A program made the position numbers and the translations under genes. Source: Pseudorhizobium endolithicum (GTDB taxonomy: Bacteria > Pseudomonadota > Alphaproteobacteria > Rhizobiales > Rhizobiaceae). Taken from it: a DNA stretch of 64,000 nucleotides. Below, one piece after another: positions 48,379-56,843 of the stretch; positions within the stretch are counted from its first letter, which is position 1; every line of letters begins with the position of its first letter. The notes under the pieces were generated by a model. It was not told the DNA's origin, did no database searches, and was given only the letters and a program-made list of their open reading frames with translations. The DNA lies in assembly GCF_902153245.2 (NCBI RefSeq), contig NZ_CABFWF030000014.1, positions 248,001 through 312,000 on the forward strand, given 5' to 3'.

Positions 48379-50948
48379 TCGGCGGCGGCGATGGCGTGCA
48401 TGGTCGCGGCGGTCGGAATGCGGCAGGTGACGGTGGTACCGCCGCCCGGTCGGCTGTCGATGCGGACGTCACCCTTGTGGAGGGTCACGAAGCTTTCGAC
48501 GATGGAAAGACCGAGACCGGCGCCGCTGCGCTTGCCGCCTCGCGGACTGGACGAGAAGCGGTGGAAAACAGTGCCCAGCATCTCCTGCGGTATGCCTGGA
48601 CCATTGTCGGAGACCGAGAAGATAACGTCCTTATCGTCGCGGCGGCAGGTGAGTGTGATGGCGCTTCCTGCGGGTGCGAAATTGGCGGCGTTCGTCAGAA
48701 GCTTCAGGAGGATCTGCTTCAGACGCTGCTGGTCGGCGACGATGCTTCCGAGCCCCCTAGGCGCAGTGATCTCCAGCGTCACCTCGTTCTCATGAAGCCG
48801 GTCCGCGATCTGCATCGCCACGTCGTCAAGCAGGTCGTCGAGGCCGACGTCGGCATAGTTGAGCTGCATGATCCCGGCATCGACCGTCGCCAGATCGAGG
48901 ATGTCGTTGACGATCGTCAGAAGCAGGGAGGAAGACGTGGAGATGTGTCCGATATACTCCGCCTGACGCTCGTTGAGCGGTCCGATGCCCGGTGTCTTCA
49001 GAAGATCCGTAAACCCGATGATGTTTGTGAGCGGCGAGCGCAGCTCGTAGGAAACGTGTTGGACGAAATCGTTCTTGATCTCGTCCGCCTTGCGAAGCGC
49101 TTCGTTCTTCTCCATCAGCGCCCGTTCCGCGCGGGCGCTGGCCGTCATGTCGACGAAGGTGAACATAGTCTGGGCATTGGGAAGCGGCGTGACGGCATAG
49201 TCCAGGATTATTCCGGAATAGAGCTCGAACGTCCCCTGCAGCGACGGCCGCTCATCGTCGAAATTGGTCAGCATCTGGCCGAAATGGCGCCATCCGTCGG
49301 GCTTGTCGTACGATGGGGTGCAAGCCTCTTCGATGGCGCGGATATGTGTGCCGGGTTTCGCCTGCTCCGCCGTGACGCCCCAGAGCGCACGAAACGCCGG
49401 GTTGGAAAGCCGCAGCCGGCCGTCGGGACCGAACACCGCCACGCCTTCCGAGAGGTGGTCGATCGTCTCGCCCTGGACCCGCAGAAGCGTATTGTAGCGC
49501 GTCTCCAGGTTGACCTGCTCCGTGAGGTTTTCGAAGACCCAGGTGGCGCCGCCCTGCGGATGGGCCGTGGCAATCACCCTCAGCGTCTCGCCGTTCGGGA
49601 GGTGCCAGAGATCGGTTTTGGTATCCAGCTCCCGGTAGATCGACAGCGCCGATTCCTTCCACGCCCGCCAGTTGAGCTGCTCCGGCAGCTTGTTGCTGCT
49701 GCGCAGGCGGTCGAGGAGTTCGTTGTTGTCCGGCCGGGCGTCCAGGAAGCCGAGATTCAGGCCCCACAAGGTGACGAAGGCCTGGTTGTAGAACTGCAGC
49801 CGGCGGTCGCGGTCGAAGATGGCCACCGGCGTTGCCAGGTGATCGAGCGTTTCAGCATGGCTGCGCAATGTGCGCTTCAGCTCCTCGCGGACCGCTTCGG
49901 CTTCCGATACGTCTATGGCCATCCCGGCCGAGCCGCCGGTCGCCACGACATCGACGATATCGTAGATCGTGCGGTTGCCATGAACCACCGTAGAGACCCG
50001 GTCGTGAAAAGGCGACGTCGGGGTCGCCGAGGCCCGGATCTTTTCCCGAGCGATGGTTCCGAGAAACTCGCGCGACTCGTCCAGCGCCTGGTCCGGCCCA
50101 GCGGCCTCTACCGCCTCGCTATAGGCTTGGTTGACCCAGGTCAGCCTGCCGTCGCCGTCCCGGCGCCACACCGGTTGCTCAATGGCGTCAAGAAGAGATT
50201 GAAACAGGGTGATCGACCCCCGCAGGCGCTCGCGTTCGATTTTCAGCTCCGCGAGCTCGGCGCGCAGGTTGTTCAGCGCGATGAAACGCACGAAAGCCTT
50301 GCCGCCGGAGACGCGGCCCTGAACCTCGAGGATTTCGTCCCGGACCGTCTCGACCACCATGTCGAAGCTGCTGGCGTCGCTACGGAGCCGTTCCACCGCC
50401 CTTTCGAGCTCGGCCGCAGAGGAAGGCCTGATCCAGCGTCCAAAGGCGAGGAACTCCCGCTCGTTCTGGGGCGCTCCGCTGTCGGCCGGCAGGTGGCCCA
50501 GCACCTCCGGCCGCGCCGTGGCGCCGTCCCAGATCACGATGCGGCGGTTCTTCTCGGCAATCAGTGCTTCATACTTCGATATCCGCTGTTGCGCATCGGA
50601 GAGCGCGGCACGCATCTCCTGGCTCTCCGCCTCCATATTACCCCGCTGGCGCACCAGCCACAGTACGGACAGAAGAACGGCACCGAGGGCGCCGACGACG
50701 AGGGAGGACGTCACGACTTCCGTGGAGGAGAACAGCCGGTTGGCGGCGGTGGTTTGCTGCTGAGCCCAGGCGCCGGTGGCGATGGACACAAGGGCGCTGC
50801 CGGACCAGAGGGCATGCAATGGGAGGAACTTCCTGCGGATCGGTTTGCCGCGCGCGCCCGCGTTCGTCGCGCCCTTGCGGCTCGCAGCGGGCGAAGCCCC
50901 GCAGCAGGAAGCTGCCTCATCGAGGAGGTTCTTTTTCTTCACCGACAT
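48375..50948 (-). CDS. divL: DivL-type PAS sensor pseudo-kinase (tyrosine in place of phospho-histidine)
   Basis: The 857-residue membrane protein has hydrophobic segments at about 44-60 and 78-99, a coiled-coil region, and at least three PAS-like repeats (about 245, 370 and 490: VWRRDGDGRLTWVNQAYS, VAIFDRDRRLQFYNQAF, VAVFGPDGRLRLSNPAF). A HisKA-like helix and a complete HATPase domain follow (VNDILDLATVDAG, SDNGPGIP, GAGLGLSIV). In the H-box the sequence is VSYELRSPL, so tyrosine 634 replaces the histidine. This is the signature of DivL, which in Caulobacter steers the CckA-ChpT-CtrA pathway. ATGs upstream of 50948 (50969, 51113) remain possible. Confidence 0.88.
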   Translation of the reverse strand: MSVKKKNLLDEAASCCGASPAASRKGATNAGARGKPIRRKFLPLHALWSGSALVSIATGAWAQQQTTAANRLFSSTEVVTSSLVVGALGAVLLSVLWLVRQRGNMEAESQEMRAALSDAQQRISKYEALIAEKNRRIVIWDGATARPEVLGHLPADSGAPQNEREFLAFGRWIRPSSAAELERAVERLRSDASSFDMVVETVRDEILEVQGRVSGGKAFVRFIALNNLRAELAELKIERERLRGSITLFQSLLDAIEQPVWRRDGDGRLTWVNQAYSEAVEAAGPDQALDESREFLGTIAREKIRASATPTSPFHDRVSTVVHGNRTIYDIVDVVATGGSAGMAIDVSEAEAVREELKRTLRSHAETLDHLATPVAIFDRDRRLQFYNQAFVTLWGLNLGFLDARPDNNELLDRLRSSNKLPEQLNWRAWKESALSIYRELDTKTDLWHLPNGETLRVIATAHPQGGATWVFENLTEQVNLETRYNTLLRVQGETIDHLSEGVAVFGPDGRLRLSNPAFRALWGVTAEQAKPGTHIRAIEEACTPSYDKPDGWRHFGQMLTNFDDERPSLQGTFELYSGIILDYAVTPLPNAQTMFTFVDMTASARAERALMEKNEALRKADEIKNDFVQHVSYELRSPLTNIIGFTDLLKTPGIGPLNERQAEYIGHISTSSSLLLTIVNDILDLATVDAGIMQLNYADVGLDDLLDDVAMQIADRLHENEVTLEITAPRGLGSIVADQQRLKQILLKLLTNAANFAPAGSAITLTCRRDDKDVIFSVSDNGPGIPQEMLGTVFHRFSSSPRGGKRSGAGLGLSIVESFVTLHKGDVRIDSRPGGGTTVTCRIPTAATMHAIAAAE

Positions 50949-51073
50949 CCCCGGTCTGTCTCCGTCCATTGCCGCATCTCGACAAGACATCCCACATCGC
51001 CCTTGCCCGAAGCAGGAGCGAATCGATGTCCAAGAGGATACTTGCTTAGGGAATCGCCGGGAAGGGCACGGGC

Positions 51074-51111
51074 AAAAAAGAAGATCGCGGCCCGTCAAGA
51101 CCGCGATCTTC
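51074..51111 (-). terminator. Rho-independent terminator of ahcY
   Basis: A perfect 11-bp stem (51080-51090 and 51101-51111) with a 10-base loop is followed on the minus strand by six Ts (51074-51079). It lies 29 bp past the ahcY stop and separates it from the divL-type gene. Confidence 0.93.
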
Positions 51112-51139
51112 AATATGTTGTGGAAGACCGATTGAGAAA

Positions 51140-52540
51140 TCAGTACCTGTAGTGTTCCGGCTTGAACGGACCCTGCGGCGAGACGCCAATATAGGCGGCC
51201 TGTTCTTCGGACAACTCCGTCAGCTTCACGCCGAGCTTGGCGAGGTGCAGGCGGGCGACCTTCTCATCGAGATGCTTCGGAAGGATGTAGACCTCGTTCT
51301 GATACTGGCCCTGCTTGGTGAAGAGCTCGATCTGCGCCAGCGTCTGGTTGGTGAATGAGGCGGACATGACGAAGGAGGGGTGGCCGGTGGCATTGCCGAG
51401 GTTGAGGAGGCGGCCTTCCGAGAGAAGGATGATGCGGTTGCCCTTCGGGAACTCGATCATGTCGACCTGCGGCTTGACGTTGGTCCACTTGAGGTTCCGG
51501 AGCGCGGCGACCTGGATCTCGTTGTCGAAGTGCCCGATATTGCCGACGATTGCCATGTCCTTCATGGCGCGCATGTGATCGATGCGGATGACGTCCTTGT
51601 TGCCGGTGGTGGTGATGAAGATGTCGGCGGTGGAGACGACGTCCTCGAGCAGCACGACCTCAAAGCCGTCCATGGCGGCCTGAAGGGCGCAGATCGGGTC
51701 TGCTTCCGTCACCTTGACGCGAGCGCCGGCACCGGCGAGCGAAGCGGCCGAACCCTTTCCGACATCGCCGTAGCCGCAGACGACGGCAACCTTGCCGGCC
51801 ATCATTACATCGGTGCCGCGGCGAATGCCGTCCACCAGCGATTCCTTGCAGCCGTACTTGTTGTCGAACTTCGACTTGGTGACCGAGTCGTTGACGTTGA
51901 TCGCCGGGAAGGGCAGCAGCCCCTTCTTGGAGAGCTCGTACAGGCGGTGCACGCCGGTGGTGGTCTCTTCCGTCACGCCCTTGATCGCGTCCTGCTGCTT
52001 GGTGAACCAGCCAGGCGACGCCTTGAGGCGCTTCTTGATCTGCGCGAAGAGGATCTCTTCTTCCTCGGAGCCGGGATTGGAAAGCACGTCCTCGCCGGCT
52101 TCGGCGCGAGCGCCGAGCAGGATGTACATGGTGGCGTCGCCACCGTCATCCAGGATCATGTTGGAGAAGCCGCCATCGGTCCATTGGAAGATCTGGTCGG
52201 TATATTCCCAGTATTCGGTGAGGGACTCGCCCTTGACGGCGAATACCGGGATGCCCGCCTCGGCGATCGCGGCAGCGGCATGATCCTGCGTGGAGAAAAT
52301 GTTGCAGGAGGCCCAGCGCAACTCGGCGCCGAGCGCCTTCAGAGTCTCGATCAGAACCCCGGTCTGGATCGTCATGTGCAACGAGCCGGAGATACGGGCG
52401 CCCTTGAGCGGCTTGCTCTCACCGAATTCGTCGCGGCAAGCCATCAGGCCCGGCATCTCGGTTTCGGCGATAGCGAGTTCCTTGCGGCCGTAGGCGGCAA
52501 GCCCGATATCGGCAACGACGTAATCTTTTTCCGTGCTCAT
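51140..52540 (-). CDS. ahcY: S-adenosylhomocysteine hydrolase (adenosylhomocysteinase)
   Basis: Splits S-adenosylhomocysteine to homocysteine and adenosine, closing the methyl cycle. The 466-residue protein has [26 protein letters not shown], the catalytic [10 protein letters not shown] segment, the NAD loop [15 protein letters not shown], and the C-terminal PFKPEHYRY with the conserved lysine-tyrosine end. The ATG at 52540 is the family start. A perfect inverted repeat about 95 bp upstream suggests its own repressor. Confidence 0.98.
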   Translation of the reverse strand: MSTEKDYVVADIGLAAYGRKELAIAETEMPGLMACRDEFGESKPLKGARISGSLHMTIQTGVLIETLKALGAELRWASCNIFSTQDHAAAAIAEAGIPVFAVKGESLTEYWEYTDQIFQWTDGGFSNMILDDGGDATMYILLGARAEAGEDVLSNPGSEEEEILFAQIKKRLKASPGWFTKQQDAIKGVTEETTTGVHRLYELSKKGLLPFPAINVNDSVTKSKFDNKYGCKESLVDGIRRGTDVMMAGKVAVVCGYGDVGKGSAASLAGAGARVKVTEADPICALQAAMDGFEVVLLEDVVSTADIFITTTGNKDVIRIDHMRAMKDMAIVGNIGHFDNEIQVAALRNLKWTNVKPQVDMIEFPKGNRIILLSEGRLLNLGNATGHPSFVMSASFTNQTLAQIELFTKQGQYQNEVYILPKHLDEKVARLHLAKLGVKLTELSEEQAAYIGVSPQGPFKPEHYRY

Positions 52541-52633
52541 GAAGCTCTCCATCTGGAATTGTCGCCCGCGTCGCGAGCCGTCCTTTCGCAGTTTGAGAGC
52601 CGGTTTATCAGGGTTACGGAGCGGACGCAACGA

Positions 52634-52655
52634 GACATAAAGAAGTGTTTATGTC
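52634..52655. promoter_or_regulatory. Inverted-repeat operator candidate upstream of ahcY
   Basis: Perfect 8-base arms GACATAAA (52634-52641) and TTTATGTC (52648-52655) flank a 6-base spacer, in an AT-rich island between the ptsH stop and ahcY. Its ATAAAG/CTTTAT half-sites resemble operators reported for SahR/SamR-type ArsR regulators of methionine genes; that link is inference. Confidence 0.55.
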
Positions 52656-52665
52656 TTTATATCCG

Positions 52666-52941
52666 TCAGGACTCCTCTCCGAACCGATCTGCGACGAGCC
52701 TTTCCAGGGCGCCCAACACCTCGAGAGCCTGCGGCCCCGATGCCGCCACATGGACACTGCAGCCGGGGCTGGCGGCGAGCATCATCAGGCCCATGATGGA
52801 CATTCCGCCGACGGTCGTGCCGTCCTTGGTGACGGTCACCTCCGCATCGAACTGGCCGACGGTCTGGACAAATTTCGCGGACGCGCGGGCGTGCAGGCCA
52901 CGCTTGTTGACGATCAGGAGTTCGCGGGATGGGGAGGACAT
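52666..52941 (-). CDS. ptsH: Phosphocarrier protein HPr
   Basis: A phosphocarrier of the PTS. The 91-residue protein has the active-site histidine H17 in RGLHARAS and the regulatory serine S48 in MSIMGLMML. Both phosphorylation sites are therefore present, which matches the HPr kinase gene upstream. It lies 10 bp after the EIIA gene. No sugar permease is nearby, as usual for rhizobial regulatory PTS. Confidence 0.97.
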   Translation of the reverse strand: MSSPSRELLIVNKRGLHARASAKFVQTVGQFDAEVTVTKDGTTVGGMSIMGLMMLAASPGCSVHVAASGPQALEVLGALERLVADRFGEES

Positions 52942-52951
52942 TCTGCTTCCG

Positions 52952-53353
52952 CTATTTGCCGCTGAGGACGCGGCTGGCGACGTTGATATATTTGCGCCCG
53001 GCTTCCGAGGCCTCGGCAAGGGCCTTGTCCATATCGTCTTCACCGCGCACGCCGGCAAGCTTGATGAGCATGGGCAGGTTGACCCCGGCGATGACTTCGA
53101 TCCGGCCGCTATCCATCACCGAGATCGAGAGGTTGGAGGGAGTGCCGCCGAACATGTCGGTGAGAATGACGACGCCGTGGCCGTTGTCGGCGCGTTCGAC
53201 GGCGTGGACGATGTCCTGACGCCGCTGGTCCATGTCGTCCTCGGGGCCGATCGATACCGTCTCGATGAATTTCTGCGGACCTACGACATGCTCGAGCGCG
53301 TGTCGAAATTCTTCAGCCAGCTTGCCATGGGTGACAAGCACAAGTCCGATCAT
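52952..53353 (-). CDS. manX: PTS EIIA component, mannose/fructose type (ManX-like)
   Basis: Accepts phosphate from HPr. The 133-residue protein has the EIIA-Man fold with the active histidine H9 in MIGLVLVTHG, followed by LTDMFGGTPSN. The matching EIIB, EIIC and EIID genes are absent, so it probably regulates other proteins rather than transporting sugar. The start at 53353 lies 116 bp after hprK. Confidence 0.94.
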   Translation of the reverse strand: MIGLVLVTHGKLAEEFRHALEHVVGPQKFIETVSIGPEDDMDQRRQDIVHAVERADNGHGVVILTDMFGGTPSNLSISVMDSGRIEVIAGVNLPMLIKLAGVRGEDDMDKALAEASEAGRKYINVASRVLSGK

Positions 53354-53469
53354 GAACTCCCCCTGCTCCGGAAATGTTCGGCCCATATCGCATCGCACAA
53401 GAGCCGTCCAGCGGTGGACAGCCATCTTGGCCATGTAGAGATCAAGTGCAAGTCAAAAATCCGTAGAAA

Positions 53470-53940
53470 TCAGGGAGAAAACGGCTGCGGAATTCCGATC
53501 TCCGGACAAAAGCACGCGATAAGCGACAGGGGCTCGGCGGACCCGGCCATCAGGCGGATCTGCGGGAGGCTGCCGATATCGGGGATCCTATGCTCCTCGT
53601 CGGCAGGAGGCAGCCGGTCGGCGGTGGAAGGATCGCAGACCAGCACGGCAAGATTGAGCGGTGCGGAGGCGACATGGGGCAAGCGAAGGATCCCGCTGCC
53701 GCGGATCTCGATGAGGCCGGAAATGCTCTGCGGGCATGTGGCGACCAGCCGATCCCCCTCGGACGAAACGATCACGCGGTCGTCGGCGATGAGCGAGGCG
53801 GCGACGCCCGCCCGCCGCGCTGCTGCCAGGCAGTTGAAGGCCGTGATCGATTTGCCAGCTCCGGAAGGCCCGATGAAAAGCAGGCCGGCCGCGCCGACAA
53901 CGACGGCGGTGGCGTGTATGTTGGCGGAGTGGCTTGTCAT
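53470..53940 (-). CDS. hprK: HPr kinase (short alphaproteobacterial form)
   Basis: Phosphorylates HPr on serine. The 156-residue protein is only the catalytic C-terminal half of the roughly 310-residue firmicute HprK/P. The P-loop GPSGAGKS is at 24-31, LIADDRVIV follows, and the HprK signature LIEIRGSGILRLPHV contains the EIRG motif. The ATG overlaps the chvG stop by 4 bp, so PTS status and envelope sensing are tied at the transcript level. Confidence 0.94.
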   Translation of the reverse strand: MTSHSANIHATAVVVGAAGLLFIGPSGAGKSITAFNCLAAARRAGVAASLIADDRVIVSSEGDRLVATCPQSISGLIEIRGSGILRLPHVASAPLNLAVLVCDPSTADRLPPADEEHRIPDIGSLPQIRLMAGSAEPLSLIACFCPEIGIPQPFSP

Positions 53941-55724
53941 GCCGGTTCTCCGGCCGGCAGCGATAGGATGAAGCGGGCGCCTTTGATGCTGCCGGTCCTG
54001 GCGTCGACAATGTTCTCCGCGCGCAAGGAGCCGTTATGGGCTTCGGCAATCTGGCGGCTGATGGACAGGCCAAGGCCGGAATTCTGGCCGAAGCTCTCTC
54101 CTTCGGGCCGATCGGTATAGAAGCGCTCGAAGATCCGGTCGATTTCTTCTGCCTGTATGCCCGGGCCGTTGTCCTCGACGGTGATGTTGACGCGACCGCG
54201 GGACTGGAACAGCCGGATCGTCACCTTGCCGCCTTCCACCGGCACGAAGGAACGGGCATTCTCGATGAGGTTCGTGATGATCTGCCCGAGCCGCAGGTCG
54301 TGGCCGTTGACGACGAAGGCGGACTTTCCGCCCTTGCTGTCGACCAGCAGGTCGATCTCGACCGGCTTGCGTCCGCTGCGGATCTGCCGCGAGATATCAA
54401 CCAGGTTGCCGAGCAGAACCTGCAGGTCGACCGGCGTCGAGTCGGTACGAGCAAGCTCCGCATCGAGCCGCGATGCATCGGAGATATCGCTGATCAGCCG
54501 GTCCAGCCTGCGCACGTCGTGGAAGATGATTTCTGTGAGGCGCTGCTTCGCCTCGTCCGATCTTGCTAGCGGCAGCGTCTCGACGGCGCTGCGGAGGGAG
54601 GTCAGCGGGTTCTTGAGTTCGTGGCTGACATCGGCGGCGAAGCTTTCGATCGCGTCGATGCGGTCGTAGAGCGCGGTGGTCATTTCGCGAAGGGCGATCG
54701 AGAGGTTGCCGATCTCGTCCTGGCGATAGGCAAAATCCGGTATCTCCTCGCGCTGCTTGGCCCCGCGGCGAACCCGGATGGCCGCCGCCGCCAGCCGCCG
54801 CAGGGGATTGGCGATCGTCGATGACAACAGGAGCGACAGAAGGATGTTGACGAGCGTGGCGACGCCGAAGACGCGCATGATGGCCAGTCGCTCCGCATGG
54901 ACGATCTTGTCGATGTCGCCGGCCTGGGTCGACAGGAGCAGGACGCCAAGCACGGCGCGGAAGCGCTGGACCGGGACCGCCACCGAAACGATCAGCTCCC
55001 CCTTCTCCGTGATGCGGACCACCGCTCCACGTACGCCCGTCAGCGCGTTCATGACCTCCGGATAGATGGAGCCGTCGCCGCCGGGGGCTTCCTTGTAGAC
55101 CGGAAGGTCGCGCTGCTGCAGCATCCGGTTGAAGAGCCCGGCGATCCAGTCGCTCCAGCTCGTCGTCTCCTGCTCGACCGGCGGCAGGTCGAAGCGCAGG
55201 ACCTGGCCGCGGGAGTAGAGGTGCCGGGAGTCGAGAAGCAGGTTGGCATCCGCGTCGAACAGGCGGGCGCGAGTGCGGGTGGGAGAGATCAGCCGGCGCA
55301 GAACGGGCGCGACGCGATCGGGATCGATCGGAAAATCCAGGTCCTCGTCGTTGGGGACGGGGGTGATGCTTTGGCCTGCCTGGAGTTCCAGCAGCTTTTC
55401 CGGATCGATGGTGATCGAGTTTGTGTCGACGGATGCCGACGCCGATATGGCCCCGGCGATGATTTCCCCCTGGGTCAGGAGGCTCTCGACGCGCGCGTCG
55501 ATCAGGCCCTCGCGAAACTGGTTCAGGTAAAGGATGCCGCCGACAAGCACGACGGTCGCCGTGATATTGAAGAACAGGATCCGCCGCGTCAGGCTAGAAA
55601 ATACTGCGTGTCCGAAGATGCGGCGGATGAGGATGAATGGCCGGGACCAGATCCGCCGCGGCGCGCGGCGCATCTCGGCCTCCGAGCCGTCGAGCATGTC
55701 GTCTTCAAGCAGCTGATCTGCCAC
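53937..55724 (-). CDS. chvG: Sensor histidine kinase ChvG/ExoS
   Basis: The envelope/acid sensor kinase that controls exopolysaccharide, motility and host-interaction genes in rhizobia and agrobacteria. With the GTG at 55724, which follows AAAGGACGA at good spacing, the protein is 595 residues, the size I recall for ExoS. It has a transmembrane span at about 49-67, a periplasmic domain, a second span at about 279-300, and a HAMP domain. The phospho-acceptor H368 in DVSHELKNPLTSL and the HATPase motifs follow. Its regulator ChvI lies upstream. Confidence 0.96.
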   Translation of the reverse strand: MADQLLEDDMLDGSEAEMRRAPRRIWSRPFILIRRIFGHAVFSSLTRRILFFNITATVVLVGGILYLNQFREGLIDARVESLLTQGEIIAGAISASASVDTNSITIDPEKLLELQAGQSITPVPNDEDLDFPIDPDRVAPVLRRLISPTRTRARLFDADANLLLDSRHLYSRGQVLRFDLPPVEQETTSWSDWIAGLFNRMLQQRDLPVYKEAPGGDGSIYPEVMNALTGVRGAVVRITEKGELIVSVAVPVQRFRAVLGVLLLSTQAGDIDKIVHAERLAIMRVFGVATLVNILLSLLLSSTIANPLRRLAAAAIRVRRGAKQREEIPDFAYRQDEIGNLSIALREMTTALYDRIDAIESFAADVSHELKNPLTSLRSAVETLPLARSDEAKQRLTEIIFHDVRRLDRLISDISDASRLDAELARTDSTPVDLQVLLGNLVDISRQIRSGRKPVEIDLLVDSKGGKSAFVVNGHDLRLGQIITNLIENARSFVPVEGGKVTIRLFQSRGRVNITVEDNGPGIQAEEIDRIFERFYTDRPEGESFGQNSGLGLSISRQIAEAHNGSLRAENIVDARTGSIKGARFILSLPAGEPA

Positions 55725-55793
55725 GCTTCGTCCTTTCAAGGGACCGGCACACTGTCCGTCCAGGCGCGGCGTCTCCTCGAGGCGGGTTCCTTG

Positions 55794-56516
55794 TCAGGCT
55801 GCCTCGCGGAATCGATAACCAACCCCGTAGAGCGTTTCGATCATGTCGAAATCGCCGTCAACCATCTTGAACTTCTTGCGCAAGCGCTTGATGTGACTGT
55901 CGATCGTGCGGTCGTCGACATAGACCTGCTCGTCGTAGGCGGCGTCCATCAGGGCATCGCGGCTCTTCACCACGCCGGGTCGCTGCGCCAGCGAGTGGAG
56001 TATCAGGAATTCCGTCACGGTCAAGGTGACGGGCTCTCCCTTCCAGGTGCAGGTGTGGCGCTCCTGGTCCATCAGCAACTGCCCGCGTTCCAGCGTGCGG
56101 GCCTGTTGCGGGTCGGCACCGGCCTTCGCGCCGACTCCGGCGAGCGTTTCCCGAGCGCTCGCCCGACGAAGGATCGCCTTCACGCGCTCCACCAGCAGAC
56201 GCTGGGAGAAGGGCTTGGTGATGAAGTCGTCGGCGCCCATCTTCAGGCCGAACAGCTCGTCGATCTCTTCGTCCTTCGACGTCAGGAAGATGACCGGAAT
56301 GTCGGACTTCTGCCGTAGCCTGCGCAACAGTTCCATTCCGTCCATGCGGGGCATCTTGATGTCGAAGATAGCCAGTTGCGGCGGTCTCGCGAGAAGTCCG
56401 TCCAGTGCGGACGCGCCGTCGGTATAGGTCTCGACCTTGTAGCCTTCCGCCTCCAGTGCGATCGACACCGAGGTGAGAATGTTGCGGTCGTCGTCCACGA
56501 GGGCGATTGTCTGCAT
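55794..56516 (-). CDS. chvI: Response regulator ChvI
   Basis: The OmpR-type partner of ChvG. The 240-residue protein has a receiver domain with the phospho-acceptor D52 ([12 protein letters not shown]), the acidic pair DD at 8-10, and K in FITKPF. A winged-helix DNA-binding domain follows ([43 protein letters not shown]). The start at 56516 is the family start; an ATG at 56531 would add five residues. It is divergent from pckA across a 327-bp intergenic region. Confidence 0.97.
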   Translation of the reverse strand: MQTIALVDDDRNILTSVSIALEAEGYKVETYTDGASALDGLLARPPQLAIFDIKMPRMDGMELLRRLRQKSDIPVIFLTSKDEEIDELFGLKMGADDFITKPFSQRLLVERVKAILRRASARETLAGVGAKAGADPQQARTLERGQLLMDQERHTCTWKGEPVTLTVTEFLILHSLAQRPGVVKSRDALMDAAYDEQVYVDDRTIDSHIKRLRKKFKMVDGDFDMIETLYGVGYRFREAA

Positions 56517-56843
56517 GCTCTCTGTCTCCATCACCATTCTTGCGCATCTCCAGGAGTTACCCCAGCCAGATCGGGCAATCCGCAGATGCGCCTTGTGAGT
56601 ATAAAGGTGGAACAAATTGTGGCAAGGAAGGAGAGGGGCGAGGAGTGCCCCTCGGGCTTGACCTTGTCCAGACGGTCCCACAGCCGAACTGAAAGCGTCA
56701 TTAAACCGATTTAAGAAGAAATAAATTTTTTTAAATCGATTAATTTATTGATATCGTTGAATTATCCAGAAGATGACCCTTGCCCTCTGTCGGAGGTGAA
56801 GCTAGTTGATGCGACATATCAACGCCAAGGAAGGAAGGCGCGC
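56517..56843. promoter_or_regulatory. Divergent chvI-pckA intergenic region
   Basis: These 327 bp hold no gene. A GC-rich half next to chvI should carry the chvI promoter. An AT-rich half (about 56699-56770) has two palindromes 30 bp apart and should carry the pckA promoter. A good AAGGAAGG ribosome-binding site precedes pckA. Confidence 0.7.
56701..56744. promoter_or_regulatory. Twin palindromic operator candidate upstream of pckA
   Basis: TTAAACCGATTTAA (56701-56714) and TTAAATCGATTAAT (56731-56744) are near-palindromes, each centred on a CG and spaced exactly 30 bp, about three helical turns. A central CG is typical of LacI-family operators; the rhizobial regulator PckR, a LacI-type protein of pckA, is the natural candidate. 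Pattern seen, regulator inferred. Confidence 0.6.

Noticed and set aside
52541-52665. A SAM or SAH riboswitch in the ahcY leader
   Set aside because: I could not find a convincing pseudoknot or conserved core; the only clear structure is the AT-rich inverted repeat, which looks like a protein operator.
56701-56744. TTAA...TTAA pairs upstream of pckA read as CtrA boxes
   Set aside because: The spacers are 6 and 5 bases, not 7, and the symmetry is centred on CG, which fits a dimeric LacI-type operator better.
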